A stretch of DNA of 64,000 nt, from assembly GCF_031180965.1 (NCBI RefSeq), contig NZ_JAPSLH010000019.1, positions 16,490 to 80,489 of the forward strand, given 5' to 3'. Made by a program: the position numbers and the translations under genes. The notes beneath the pieces are model-generated. The model searched no databases. It saw only the letters and a list, made by a program, of their open reading frames with translations, and was not told where the DNA came from. This DNA comes from Chelativorans sp. GTDB taxonomy: Bacteria > Pseudomonadota > Alphaproteobacteria > Rhizobiales > Rhizobiaceae. This document shows positions 28,248-37,677 of this stretch, in pieces (the first letter of the stretch is position 1; each line of letters opens with the position of its first letter).

Positions 28248-28509
28248 TGTCTTGCTCGTTTCGTGTCAGTTCGTTCGTCTGTGTGACCCCTAGATAGTCT
28301 CCGTCGCGGCGCGGCGGAAGTGCGAATGTTGCATGGCAGCAATGCGTATTGTGCATTGCACCATAAATCCGCCGCGACCTTGTCCAAATGTGCCGGTTGC
28401 CCGCCATCTTGGTTAAGACCGCACCGTGCCGGCACAGGGCAGGGATGCAGCAGAGAACGGCCAAGGGTGCGCCGCTCCGCGCGAAAACGCCTGCTTCGGC
28501 AAATTTCCT
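28248..28509. other. Intergenic region upstream of DUF1127 and tRNA-Leu
   Basis: No gene is supported. It holds the 5' region of the DUF1127 transcript and a short palindrome GTGCATTGCAC at 28351–28361 that could be a regulator site. A GTGCCGGCAC palindrome lies near 28427. Nothing else was recognised. Confidence 0.4.
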
Positions 28510-28537
28510 TTGATAGCCGGGGCCCAGATGATATAGA
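28510..28537 (+). promoter_or_regulatory. Probable tRNA-Leu promoter
   Basis: TTGATA and TATAGA are spaced by 16 bases, with the –10 element about 32 bases upstream of the mature tRNA 5' end. Confidence 0.6.
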
Positions 28538-28569
28538 ACCCCGCGCTTTCGGAGGCGCGGGCTTTCGAA

Positions 28570-28654
28570 GCGGGTGTGGTGGAACTGGTAGACACGCCAG
28601 ATTTAGGTTCTGGTGGCGAAAGCCGTGGGGGTTCAAGTCCCTCCACCCGCACCA
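28570..28654 (+). tRNA. tRNA-Leu (anticodon UAG)
   Basis: An 85-base cloverleaf with acceptor arms GCGGGTG and CACCCGC, an anticodon stem CCAGA/TCTGG enclosing TTTAGGT (anticodon TAG), the long variable arm of a class II tRNA, a T-arm with GTTCAAGTC, and an encoded CCA end. Confidence 0.97.
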
Positions 28655-28738
28655 GGCCACCCTCCTGACAAGGGATTTCGGCAGGCTGTGCGGTGAGGCG
28701 CCGTCAGGCGGCGCACGAGTGAACACAAAGGTTTGATA

Positions 28739-30166
28739 ATGCAGGTTAGCGAGACTCTAAATTCCGGTCTTAAGCGCGAGATTAAGGTCACCGTGCCGGC
28801 CAAGGACATGGAAGCGCGCCTCATGGAGAGGCTGCAGGACGCCAAGAACAAGGTCCGCCTTAAGGGGTTCCGCCCGGGCAAGGTGCCGCTTCAGCACCTG
28901 CGCCGGATGTATGGCAAGTCCTTCATGGCCGAGGTGGTGAACGAGATCCTCAACGATTCCTCGCGCAGCATTATCTCCGAGCGCGGCGAAAAGCCGGCCA
29001 TGCAGCCGGAAATCTCCATGACCGAAGACGAGAAGGAGGCGGAGAAGGTCCTGGCCGGCGCCGCGGATTTCGAGTTCTCGATGTCCTACGAGGTGATTCC
29101 GCCCATCGAGATCAAGGACCTTGCCACCATCACGATCACTCGGCCCGTCTATGACGTGCCGGAGGAGGAGGTGGAGGACCAGGTCAAGCGCGTGGCCGAT
29201 TCCGTCCGCACCTACGAGCCGAAAGAAGGCAAGGCGGGGAAGGGCGACAAGGTCACGCTCGACTATGTCGGCAAGATCGACGGCGAGCCTTTCGAGGGCG
29301 GCTCGGCCACGGATTCGGAGGTCGTGATCGGCCATGGCCAGTTCATCCCCGGCTTTGAGGACGAGCTCTCTGGCCTGAAGGCCGGCGACACCAAGACCTT
29401 CAAGATCACCTTCCCCGAATCCTATGCCGCTCAGCACCTGGCGGGCAAGGAGGCGGAGTTCGAGGTGACCGTGAAGCAGGTTTCGTCGGCGGAGGAGCTC
29501 ACAATCGACGACGAACTGGCGAAGAAGCTCGGGCTCGAGTCGGCGGAGAAGCTGCGCGAGATCGTGCGTGGTCAGCTCGAGAGCCAGTACGGGCAGATGA
29601 CGCGCCAGAAAGCCAAGCGCCAGCTGCTCGACGCGCTGGACGAGGCCTACAAGTTCGAGGCGCCTTCGAAGCTCGTCCAGGCCGAGTTCGACAATATCTG
29701 GTCGCAGGTGACGCGCGATCTCCAGACTGCCGGCCGCACCTTCGAGGACGAGGAGACGACCGAGGAGGAGGCGCGCGAGGAGTATCAGCGCCTGGCCGAG
29801 CGGCGCGTGCGCCTCGGCCTGGTCCTGGCGCAGATCGGCGAAGAGGCCAATGTTCAGATCTCCGACGATGAGATGCAGCGGGCACTAATCGAGACGATCC
29901 GGCGCTACCCCGCGCGTCAACAGCAGGAAATCTACGATTTCTACCGCCAGAACCCGCAGGCGCTTGCTTCGATCCGCGCTCCCCTCTTCGAGGAGAAGGT
30001 GGTAGATCATCTGCTCGGGCAGATCGCCGTCACGGACAAGAAGGTGAGCCGCGAGGAGCTTCTGGCCGAAGACGAGGAAGACGGCGAGGAGAAGAAGCCG
30101 AAGGAAACCGCAAAGAAGAAGGCTGCTCCGAAGAAGAAAGCGGCCAAGAAAGAGGAAGCCGAGTAG
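28739..30166 (+). CDS. tig: Trigger factor
   Basis: Ribosome-bound chaperone and peptidyl-prolyl isomerase. The N-terminal ribosome-binding domain contains the signature region [16 protein letters not shown]. The FKBP-type PPIase domain spans about residues 160–245 ([20 protein letters not shown]). The helical C-terminal chaperone domain follows, then a Lys/Ala-rich tail of about 30 residues after the usual family end. The start is the ATG at 28739 with AAAGG 7 bases upstream; the TTG two codons earlier is rejected. It is monocistronic, ending at a strong terminator. Confidence 0.96.
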   Translation: MQVSETLNSGLKREIKVTVPAKDMEARLMERLQDAKNKVRLKGFRPGKVPLQHLRRMYGKSFMAEVVNEILNDSSRSIISERGEKPAMQPEISMTEDEKEAEKVLAGAADFEFSMSYEVIPPIEIKDLATITITRPVYDVPEEEVEDQVKRVADSVRTYEPKEGKAGKGDKVTLDYVGKIDGEPFEGGSATDSEVVIGHGQFIPGFEDELSGLKAGDTKTFKITFPESYAAQHLAGKEAEFEVTVKQVSSAEELTIDDELAKKLGLESAEKLREIVRGQLESQYGQMTRQKAKRQLLDALDEAYKFEAPSKLVQAEFDNIWSQVTRDLQTAGRTFEDEETTEEEAREEYQRLAERRVRLGLVLAQIGEEANVQISDDEMQRALIETIRRYPARQQQEIYDFYRQNPQALASIRAPLFEEKVVDHLLGQIAVTDKKVSREELLAEDEEDGEEKKPKETAKKKAAPKKKAAKKEEAE

Positions 30167-30185
30167 GCTCACCGCTTCTTAAAAG

Positions 30186-30211
30186 AACCCCCGGCCCGCC
30201 CGGGGGTTTTT
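30186..30211 (+). terminator. Bidirectional Rho-independent terminator after tig
   Basis: AACCCCCGG and CCGGGGGTT form a 9-bp stem with a CCCGC loop, followed by a run of T on the plus strand and TTCTTTT on the minus strand. It ends both tig and the convergent M23 peptidase gene. Confidence 0.9.
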
Positions 30212-30215
30212 GCTT

Positions 30216-31481
30216 TTAAAGCAGTGCGGCGATGCGGCGGCCGACCGAGAGGAATTTCAGCGGGTTCACGGCTCTGCCGTTCTTGCGCACCTCGTAGTGC
30301 AGATGTGGGCCGGTGGAGCGGCCGCTGCTGCCGACCCGACCGATGAGTGCTCCGTTTCGGATCTCCTCGCCCTTGCGAACCAGAATCCTGCTCAAATGCG
30401 CATAGCGGGTGGTGATGCCGTTGCCGTGATCGACCTCGACCATGCGACCATAGCCGTCGTTCCAGCCGGCCGAGACGACGGTGCCCGCTCCGGCTGCGCG
30501 GACGGGAGCGCCTGGCGGGGCGCGGAAATCCATCCCCGAATGGTGTGCCGGCCGGCCGAGTATGGGATCGCGCCGCATACCGAAGCTGCTGGTTACCGCG
30601 GCGCCGGGGATCGGATTGGCGACGGGAATGCGCCGCGCCCGCTGCTTCACGTCTTCCAGGCGGTCGAGGGCATCGTCGAGTTCACGCACCCGTTCGTCGA
30701 AGGGGAGAGCGTCTCCGCCGGCCAGGAGCGGCCCGCCGACATCCTCTTCGCCATAACCCGAGGCGAGCGTTATGCCGGCATCATGAAGCGCCGCGCTTAT
30801 CGCGTCGGCGGTTTGATAAGCTTCCTCGGTCAGCGTTCCGATGCGCGTAAGCTGGTTGGACTCCAGGTCGTGGAGCGCCCGGTCGAGCGCGGAGAAAAGC
30901 GCTTCGGCGCGTGCCGCCGGTTCCGAAGGCTCGTCTCCCTTCCGAAGCGGCCAAGGGATTTTGGCTGCCGCGAGGCCCGTATAGGCGCTTGCGGTGATAG
31001 CGGTCCGGTCAATCTGCGCGTCAGCCCGCACGTCCGGACGCGGCGTTGGAAGGGGGGCGGAGCCGCCGGCCGCCTTCAGCTGTTCGGCGCGTTGCAGGAC
31101 CGGGTCCAATCGGCTGTGGCGTTCCACCAACTCGTCTTGCTTGCGAAGCAGCTCCGCCACCTTGCGCTGCATCAGCTGCTGTTCCATGGCTTGCCGGCTT
31201 GCCATCTGGTCCAGTTGCGCCCTCAGCGTCGCGATGCGGTCCTCGTAGGCCTGCTGCAGGTGCGACTGGCGCGCCATATCGGCTGCGACCAGGTCATCAC
31301 GCAGCACGAGATAGGCGGTCGCGGCGAAATATCCGATCGTGATGCTCGCAAGGGCGGCGCAGGCGAATAGGGTCATCCATGGCCGGATGGTGAAATAGCG
31401 CACATCCTGCCCGCGCGCGAAGATGATGACGGGAAGATCGCCGGACCTGTCGAACGAGCCTGCGCGTTTTCCCAGCTTCAC
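30216..31481 (-). CDS. M23 family metallopeptidase with N-terminal membrane anchor and coiled coil
   Basis: Peptidoglycan endopeptidase of 421 residues. A transmembrane helix spans about residues 37–60, a coiled coil 65–135 (RQSHLQQAYEDRIATLRAQL), a linker, then a catalytic M23 domain from about 290. The zinc site is complete: H314 and D318 in HHSGMD, and the HLH motif at 393–395, so unlike the NlpD-like protein this one should be active. The start is a GTG at 31481 with a weak ribosome site, and an 8-bp inverted repeat lies just upstream. It probably acts in the periplasm on cross-links during growth or division. Confidence 0.9.
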   Translation of the reverse strand: MKLGKRAGSFDRSGDLPVIIFARGQDVRYFTIRPWMTLFACAALASITIGYFAATAYLVLRDDLVAADMARQSHLQQAYEDRIATLRAQLDQMASRQAMEQQLMQRKVAELLRKQDELVERHSRLDPVLQRAEQLKAAGGSAPLPTPRPDVRADAQIDRTAITASAYTGLAAAKIPWPLRKGDEPSEPAARAEALFSALDRALHDLESNQLTRIGTLTEEAYQTADAISAALHDAGITLASGYGEEDVGGPLLAGGDALPFDERVRELDDALDRLEDVKQRARRIPVANPIPGAAVTSSFGMRRDPILGRPAHHSGMDFRAPPGAPVRAAGAGTVVSAGWNDGYGRMVEVDHGNGITTRYAHLSRILVRKGEEIRNGALIGRVGSSGRSTGPHLHYEVRKNGRAVNPLKFLSVGRRIAALL

Positions 31482-31486
31482 GGAGA

Positions 31487-31540
31487 CTGCCCATTGCTGA
31501 AGATTTTCGATGGGCAGACTACACAGTATTAAGCTTAATA
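31487..31540 (-). promoter_or_regulatory. Palindrome and leader hairpin upstream of the M23 peptidase gene
   Basis: TATTAAGCTTAATA at 31527–31540 is a perfect 14-bp palindrome. Closer to the gene, CTGCCCAT and ATGGGCAG (31487–31517) form an 8-bp inverted repeat with a 15-base loop ending 5 bases before the GTG start, where it could affect ribosome access. Confidence 0.35.
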
Positions 31541-31587
31541 AATGCTTTCGCCGGGCTGCGTGCCCGGGTCGCTGTCTGAAAAGCTGG

Positions 31588-32070
31588 TTATTCTGATCCG
31601 CCCTTCAGGGCTTTGGCCGCCTTCAGCACCGCGTCGACATGGCCCTTCAGGCGCACCTTGCGCCAGGCGTCGGCGATGCGTCCATCGGGCGCGATGAGGA
31701 ATGTGCTGCGCTCGACGCCCATATATTTGCGGCCGAACATGCTCTTTTCCGTCCAGACGCCGTAGGCCTCCACCGCCTTGCGTTCCGGATCGGCCACCAG
31801 ATCTATGGTGAGGCCATATTTCGATTTGAACTTATCATGGCTCTTCGGGGTGTCCGGCGAGAGGCCGACGACCGGGATGCCTAGTGCGTCGAACTCGTGC
31901 TTGCGGGCGGAAAAGTCCATCGCCTGGGTCGTGCAGGTCTCGGTGTCATCCTGCGGGTAGAAGTAGAGAACGACCGGATTTCCGCGCAGACTCGACAACC
32001 GGAACGTGCCGCCGCCATCGCGCGGCAGTTCGAAATCGGGCGCCATATCTCCTTTTTCCGGTTTGGCCAT
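31588..32070 (-). CDS. bcp: Bcp/PrxQ-type peroxiredoxin
   Basis: Thiol peroxidase reducing hydrogen peroxide and organic hydroperoxides, 160 residues. The peroxidatic cysteine is C46 in YPQDDTETCTTQA, within the thioredoxin-like fold. The second cysteine that many Bcp proteins carry five residues later is Met here (C46-TTQA-M), and no other cysteine exists in the protein. It should therefore work as a 1-Cys enzyme with an external thiol partner. It is divergent from the AsmA-like gene with 149 bp between. Confidence 0.92.
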   Translation of the reverse strand: MAKPEKGDMAPDFELPRDGGGTFRLSSLRGNPVVLYFYPQDDTETCTTQAMDFSARKHEFDALGIPVVGLSPDTPKSHDKFKSKYGLTIDLVADPERKAVEAYGVWTEKSMFGRKYMGVERSTFLIAPDGRIADAWRKVRLKGHVDAVLKAAKALKGGSE

Positions 32071-32219
32071 TTTCTCACCCCTGTTTGCTGCTTAGGCCTG
32101 CCGTTACAATTCCTTTGAATTTCCGCGAGGCCGACCGCATCCTCCGGAAGCGCGGATATAGTGGTTGAACCGGATTCGCGGAACCCGGTCCAGCCGAGCT
32201 AAACTTTGACGGGTAGTTT

Positions 32220-35200
32220 GTGGCGCAGGAGCCAGGCGAGTACGAAAAGGTGCGCTTCCGGCGGGAGGACATAACGCCCCTGGAGAGCTTTCCGTCGGCC
32301 CGCATACCGCCGCCGGCGGCTTGCCGCGGCCGGCGCTCGCGCCTGCGGCGCTGGGTGCTGATGCCTGCGGCCTTCCTCGCCTCGATCCTCCTGCTGGCCT
32401 TCGCAGGCCTGTCTTTCGTCGGGGTGGATGCAATCGGCAATGAACGGTTGCGCCTGCAGGCCGAGCGGGCGATCGAAAGGCTCGCCGGCGTGGATGTGGA
32501 CGTGACACTGGGCAGGCTGCATCTCGGCTTCGGCAAGGCGAGCCTCTTTGCGCTGGAGGTGCATGACGCCCGCATCGTGAGGGCAAGCGACAAGGCGCCG
32601 ATCGCCAATGCGGGCGAGCTACGCTTCGGGCTTCGCGCCATACCGCTTCTGAGCGGCCGGGTGGAACTGGCGCGCGTGGCGATGGCCGATGCCGAATTGT
32701 CTCCCGCTCAGCTGTCATCCGGTACGAGTCCCAGCCTTGCCGCTCTTATCGCGCGGCCTTCGGCGATCAGTCCCGACGAGTTGCGCCGGGCCATCTTCAG
32801 CGCCATTCACCGTGCCTTCGAGGTAACGGAAGGCGCGGGGCTTGCCAGCGTCAGCCTTGTCAATATCGGTTTCCTGAGCGGAGGCCAGGCGGTGCCCGGG
32901 CTGTTCGTCGAGGCGTTGGAGATCGCCCGCACCGGCGATGCGCAGATCGACCTTCGTGGGAGCGCGCGCTACCGGGGACGCGACCTTTCCTTTGAAGGCG
33001 TGGCGAGGCGGAACGCCGCAGCGGACGCCGTCGAGGACCTCTCGTTGAAGATATCGGCTGCGCAGGAGACATCAGGCCCGAGGGCCGAGGCCCTCGTTCG
33101 CGCGATGGGGGATCTCGAAATCAGCCTCTCGGCGCGCGAGGCCGGCGGGACGGAGGGAGGGTTCCTGGGCGTCGACACGAGGATCACGGGGCTGCTGCTC
33201 GGCTTTGGCGAAGACGAGATCCCGCTGGACCGGGCCGCCATCAGGATCGCCGCAGCGGGTGCCGACAAGGTCTTTTCGGTGCTCGAGGCGCGTCTGGAGA
33301 CCGGGCGGACCCTTCTCAATTTCCAGGGTACGGTCGGACCGGAGGCGCGCTCCGAAGGAGGCAGTTCTGCCGCCTACGGGATCGACCTCGTCTCCCGTGA
33401 ATCGGTTCTTGCGGCAGCGGATTCGCCCGAGCCGCCGATCCCCTTCGGTATGCGCCTCGCCGGCCGGTTCGATCCCCTGGCCATGAAACTTTCCGCCGAG
33501 CAGATCGAGGTGCGGACGGCTGACGGCGGGCTGACGGGGAACGCATCGCTTCTCATGCCGACGGGCAAGTCTCCCGGAATAGCCGTCAATTTGAACGTGG
33601 CCGATCTTCCGACAGCCCAGGTCAAACAGTTTTGGCCCTGGTTCGCCGCGCCCGGAGCGCGCGAATGGGCGCTCAAGAATGTCTTCGGCGGGCGCGTGCG
33701 CGAGGGCGAGTTGAGCCTCAACGTTCCTCCCGGCCGGCTCGGCAACGGAGTGCCCCTGGGCAAGGAGGAGGTCGTTGGGCGATTCCTGCTCACCGACACG
33801 CGTTTCGATATCGCAGGAGACATCCCCCCCGTCCGGGACGGCGACGGCTCCGTCGAATTCCGCGGAACCGATGTCGATGTGGGACTCAGCGCGGGCACGA
33901 TCTTTATGCCGGACGGCGCGTCGGTGCAGGCGCGCAACGGAACACTGGCGATCCACGCCGCCCATCTGAAGCCGCGCATCGGCAAGCTTGAGATCGATGT
34001 TGCCGGCGAGGCGCCGGCGATCGTCAGGCTAGCCTCCTATCGCCCGATCGACCTCTCGCGCTATTACAAGCTTGCCCCGGCCGATGTGAGCGGCACCATG
34101 AGAGGCCATATCACTGCCGACATACCGCTGCAGGCGGACATCCCGGCCAAGGATCTGAATTGGCGCGTGGCGCTGGATTATGAGGGGCTTTCGCTTGCCA
34201 AGCCCTTCGACGGCCAGCATGTCACGGAGGCCAAGGGGAATCTGCTGATCGAGCCGAGCCGCGCGGAGTTTTCCGCGCAAGCCAAGCTCAATGCGGTTCC
34301 CGCCTCGCTGCACATCGTGGAGCCGCTCGGCGGCGCGGCGACAGAACGCGTGCGACACATCGAGCTGAAGATGGACGACGCTTCGCGCGACAGGCTCTTC
34401 CCCGGCCTCGGAACGCTCGTCTCCGGGCACTTCACGGTGATCTACGACCAGCAGCCGGACAAGCGCGAGAAGATCCGCGTAAAGCTTGACACGGCGCGGC
34501 TAGAGGTCCCCTGGATCGGCTGGCGGAAGGGGCAGGGGATCCCGGCGACGGCCGATTTCTTCCTCGATCGCGACGGCGACACGATCCAGCTCTCGGATTT
34601 TTCCTTGCGGGGCGAGAGCTTTTCGCTTGCCGGACAGGTGCGTCTTACCGGAGGAAGCCTGGAGGAGGCGCGCTTCACTCATGCGCGCTTCAACCGCTCC
34701 GACGATTTCGCCGCGACGATCCGCCGTTCCGGGAAAGCCTATTCGGTGGCGGTGAGCGGTGCCGCCTTCGATGCGCGGGGAGTCATCAAGCGCGTCTTCG
34801 GCAGCGGCGCTGGATCCGGCGGAGCAGGGGGAGGCGGGGAGGCGGGCGGGGCCGTGACCGTGGAGGCATCGCTCAAGCGCGTCGACGGCTTCAACGGCGA
34901 AAACCTCGCACAGGTGAAATTTACCTATTCGTCTGACGGCAAGCGGCCGGACGAGCTTACGCTGGCGGGCGCCACCCCCACCTACGGTTCCGTGCACGTG
35001 ACCAAGAACAGTGAGGGCGGCGGCACCGCCATACGGGCATCCTCGAACAATTCGGGCGCCGTGTTCCGCTTCCTCGATCTCTATGATCACATCCAGGGGG
35101 GCCAGGTCACACTGGCATTGCAGGGCGCCGACAACGAGAATCTCTCCGGGTTCATCGACATCCGCGATTTCTGGATCGCCGACGAGCCGCGCCTGCGCTC

Positions 35201-35594
35201 GCTGGTCGCCGCGACCGACAATGGCAACGGGCAGGTGGATGCGACGCGCGTCCATTTCGAGAGGGGCGCTGCGGGGCTCGCCAAGAGCAAGGGCCGCTTG
35301 GACCTCGCCAACGGTGTTCTGCGCGGAACGGCGATTGGCTCCACCTTCCAGGGAATGCTCTACGACTCGAACAACAATATGGACATCACCGGGACGTTCA
35401 TGCCGCTTTACGGCGTCAACCGGATCTTCGGCGAACTGCCCCTCATCGGCCAGATCCTCGGCAATGGGCGCGACCGCGGCCTGATCGGCATCACCTATAG
35501 GCTGAGCGGCAAAGTCGGTGAGCCGCGGCTGGATGTGAACCCACTCTCGGCCATCGCGCCCGGTTTCCTGCGCGAGATCTTCGAGTTCCGCTGA
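32220..35594 (+). CDS. Giant AsmA/YhdP-like (DUF3971) envelope protein
   Basis: A 1124-residue protein anchored by one N-terminal membrane helix (about residues 44–67, LMPAAFLASILLLAFAGLSF) with the rest predicted periplasmic and beta-rich. The C-terminal region (IRASSNNSGAVFRFLDLYDHI, GTFMPLYGVNRIFGELPLIG) matches the AsmA-like C-terminal domain of YhdP/DUF3971 proteins, thought to form bridges that move phospholipids between membranes. The start is a GTG at 32220 with weak ribosome-site support. It stands alone between bcp and tyrS. The function is inferred from the family. Confidence 0.87.
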   Translation: MAQEPGEYEKVRFRREDITPLESFPSARIPPPAACRGRRSRLRRWVLMPAAFLASILLLAFAGLSFVGVDAIGNERLRLQAERAIERLAGVDVDVTLGRLHLGFGKASLFALEVHDARIVRASDKAPIANAGELRFGLRAIPLLSGRVELARVAMADAELSPAQLSSGTSPSLAALIARPSAISPDELRRAIFSAIHRAFEVTEGAGLASVSLVNIGFLSGGQAVPGLFVEALEIARTGDAQIDLRGSARYRGRDLSFEGVARRNAAADAVEDLSLKISAAQETSGPRAEALVRAMGDLEISLSAREAGGTEGGFLGVDTRITGLLLGFGEDEIPLDRAAIRIAAAGADKVFSVLEARLETGRTLLNFQGTVGPEARSEGGSSAAYGIDLVSRESVLAAADSPEPPIPFGMRLAGRFDPLAMKLSAEQIEVRTADGGLTGNASLLMPTGKSPGIAVNLNVADLPTAQVKQFWPWFAAPGAREWALKNVFGGRVREGELSLNVPPGRLGNGVPLGKEEVVGRFLLTDTRFDIAGDIPPVRDGDGSVEFRGTDVDVGLSAGTIFMPDGASVQARNGTLAIHAAHLKPRIGKLEIDVAGEAPAIVRLASYRPIDLSRYYKLAPADVSGTMRGHITADIPLQADIPAKDLNWRVALDYEGLSLAKPFDGQHVTEAKGNLLIEPSRAEFSAQAKLNAVPASLHIVEPLGGAATERVRHIELKMDDASRDRLFPGLGTLVSGHFTVIYDQQPDKREKIRVKLDTARLEVPWIGWRKGQGIPATADFFLDRDGDTIQLSDFSLRGESFSLAGQVRLTGGSLEEARFTHARFNRSDDFAATIRRSGKAYSVAVSGAAFDARGVIKRVFGSGAGSGGAGGGGEAGGAVTVEASLKRVDGFNGENLAQVKFTYSSDGKRPDELTLAGATPTYGSVHVTKNSEGGGTAIRASSNNSGAVFRFLDLYDHIQGGQVTLALQGADNENLSGFIDIRDFWIADEPRLRSLVAATDNGNGQVDATRVHFERGAAGLAKSKGRLDLANGVLRGTAIGSTFQGMLYDSNNNMDITGTFMPLYGVNRIFGELPLIGQILGNGRDRGLIGITYRLSGKVGEPRLDVNPLSAIAPGFLREIFEFR

Positions 35595-35659
35595 ACCCCG
35601 GCGACCGTCGCCGCCGAACGGGAGCGCCCGGGTTCGCCCTCTCCCGAGGTCAGAACCTC

Positions 35660-36913
35660 CTATTGCGGCCGGACGAGCACGTGCTTTTTCCGGCCCAGCG
35701 ACAGCTTGACGACACCTTGCGGGGTCACGTCGTCCATGCTGACCACGCGGCGATCGTCCTCGACGGGGACATCATTGATCCGCACCGCGCCGCCCTGTAC
35801 ATGCCGCCGGGCTTCGCCGTTCGAGCCGGTCAGTCCCGCCGTCACGAAAAGCGAGAGCAGGCCGATACCTTCCTCCAGTCCGGCCCTGCTGATTGCGACG
35901 GTCGGGAGGCTTTCGGCCAGCGCGCCTTCCTCGAAGGTCTTGCGGGCCGTCTCGGCCGCCGCTTCGGCGGCCGTCCGGCCGTGCACGATGGCGGTGGCCT
36001 CGGTCGCCAGCACCTTCTTAGCCTCGTTGATCTCCGAGCCGCCAAGGGCGGCAAGACGGGCGATCTCATCCAGTGGCAGGCGCGTGAAGATCTTCAGGAA
36101 GCGCTCGACATCGGCATCTTCCGTATTGCGCCAGTATTGCCAGAAGTCATAGGGCGAGAAGACGTCCTCGTTGAGCCAGACCGCTCCGCTCGCCGACTTG
36201 CCCATCTTGGCGCCTGACGAAGTGGTGAGCAGCGGCGTCGTCACCGCGTGAAGCTGCGGCGTGCCCATGCGGTGGCCGAGATCGATGCCGTTGACGATAT
36301 TCCCCCACTGGTCGGAACCGCCCATCTGCAGGATGCAGCCATGACGCTTGTTCAGCTCCACGAAGTCATAGGCCTGCAGGATCATGTAGTTGAACTCAAG
36401 GAAGGACAGCGACTGCTCCCGGTCGAGCCGCAGCTTCACGGAATCGAAGGACAGCATACGGTTTACCGAGAAATGGCGGCCGACATCGCGCAGGAACTCG
36501 ATGTAGTTCAGATCGAGCAGCCAATCGGCATTGTTCACCATCACGGCGTCGGTCGGGCCGTCGCCGAAGCGCAGGATGCGCGAGAATATCCGCTTGATGC
36601 CCTCGATGTTGGACGCGATTGTCTCCGGCGAAAGGAGCCGGCGCTGCTCGTCGCGAAAGGATGGATCGCCGATCATCGACGTGCCGCCGCCCATCAGCGC
36701 GACGGGACGGTGGCCCGTCTCCTGCAGCCAGTACAACATCGTGCCCGTGATCAGATTGCCGATATGCAGGCTGGTGGCCGTTGCGTCGTAGCCGACATAG
36801 CCCGTGATCGGGCCCTTCATCGCGGCAGCATCGAGCCCCTCGGGGTCGGAAATCTGGTGGATGAAGCCGCGCTCGGAGAGGACGCGCAGGAAATCGGACT
36901 TGAACTGGGGCAT
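35660..36913 (-). CDS. tyrS: Tyrosyl-tRNA synthetase
   Basis: Class I synthetase charging tRNA-Tyr, 417 residues. The HIGH-type motif is HIGN at 50–53 ([12 protein letters not shown]), the KMSKS-type motif is KMGKS at 236–240, and a C-terminal S4 RNA-binding domain ([15 protein letters not shown]) is present. The ATG at 36913 (MPQFKSDF) is preferred over an in-frame TTG at 36919. It is monocistronic; no T-box-like leader is seen. Confidence 0.97.
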   Translation of the reverse strand: MPQFKSDFLRVLSERGFIHQISDPEGLDAAAMKGPITGYVGYDATATSLHIGNLITGTMLYWLQETGHRPVALMGGGTSMIGDPSFRDEQRRLLSPETIASNIEGIKRIFSRILRFGDGPTDAVMVNNADWLLDLNYIEFLRDVGRHFSVNRMLSFDSVKLRLDREQSLSFLEFNYMILQAYDFVELNKRHGCILQMGGSDQWGNIVNGIDLGHRMGTPQLHAVTTPLLTTSSGAKMGKSASGAVWLNEDVFSPYDFWQYWRNTEDADVERFLKIFTRLPLDEIARLAALGGSEINEAKKVLATEATAIVHGRTAAEAAAETARKTFEEGALAESLPTVAISRAGLEEGIGLLSLFVTAGLTGSNGEARRHVQGGAVRINDVPVEDDRRVVSMDDVTPQGVVKLSLGRKKHVLVRPQ

Positions 36914-37156
36914 TTCCAAAGATCCCTTCGCGGGGGAAAAGGCTGGAAGACGTGCGGGCGTTTAGCACCACTTGCGCGCCGCGCACAAGCAACGGCATGC
37001 GCTTGCACGGCACAAGCATCGGTGTTGCTCTTGGGGAGAAATGACGCCTTACGGATTCCACGCGGCGGGCCGGTCTAGCAAGACTGAGCGCTTGCTAGCC
37101 TACGGCTGCAAGCATGCTCGTCCGCGACGGCTGGTAAAGGTGCCCGCAATAAAGCG

Positions 37157-37181
37157 GCCCGACCCTCAGAAGGGGCCGGGC
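37157..37181 (-). terminator. Hairpin terminator after the YegP-like gene
   Basis: Read on the minus strand, GCCCGGCCC and GGGTCGGGC form a 9-bp stem (one G·U) with a 7-base loop, followed by CGCTTTATT. It lies 17 bp after the stop of the YegP-like gene. Confidence 0.55.
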
Positions 37182-37197
37182 GGCAAAGTTGCGCCGC

Positions 37198-37533
37198 TCA
37201 GGCGTTTGCCTTGGCTTTCGGCTTGGAAGCGGTCTTTGCGGCCGTCTTGGGCTTGGAAGCCGTTTTCGCCGCAGGCTTGGCGGCCGCCTTGGATGGCTTT
37301 GCAGTCTTCGCTGATGCCTTCGCAGCCGGCTTTGCAGCCGTCTTTGCCGCGGTATCCACTTCCTCGACCGTGGCTTCGGCCACGCCCTTGCGCAAGGATT
37401 CGATCGCCTTCATGGCCGAGGCCTTTGCCTTGTAGCTTTCCGAGCTGAAGACAACCTCACCATTACGGGCGCGAAAACGAAAACGCGTCTCACCTTTTTT
37501 GTCTTTGTAGACTTCGAATTTGCTCACAGCCAT
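37198..37533 (-). CDS. YegP-like (DUF1508) protein with histone-H1-like tail
   Basis: A 111-residue protein. The first 45 residues (FEVYKDKKGETRFRFRARNGEVVFSSESY split over two strands) match one DUF1508/YegP repeat. From about residue 60 the chain is almost only Ala, Lys, Pro, Ser and Thr in AAK/PAAK/SKPK repeats, resembling the C-terminal domain of histone H1 and the bacterial AlgP and Hc1 proteins. A nucleic-acid- or chromatin-binding role is an inference from composition. The start at 37533 (MAVSKFEVY) is chosen; the upstream Met at 37560 lacks support. A hairpin terminator follows. Confidence 0.85.
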   Translation of the reverse strand: MAVSKFEVYKDKKGETRFRFRARNGEVVFSSESYKAKASAMKAIESLRKGVAEATVEEVDTAAKTAAKPAAKASAKTAKPSKAAAKPAAKTASKPKTAAKTASKPKAKANA

Positions 37534-37677
37534 TCCCCCGTGCAGACGTTGATTCGCCACATGCGAAGCGTCTCACGCAGTAAGGCGGCTGTCGAGCCGC
37601 AAGGTGTATTTTCGCGCCGGCGGCCAATCGACTTTTCTATTCGGAAGCAGCTCCCGCCGGGGAGAATCTTCTGTCGC

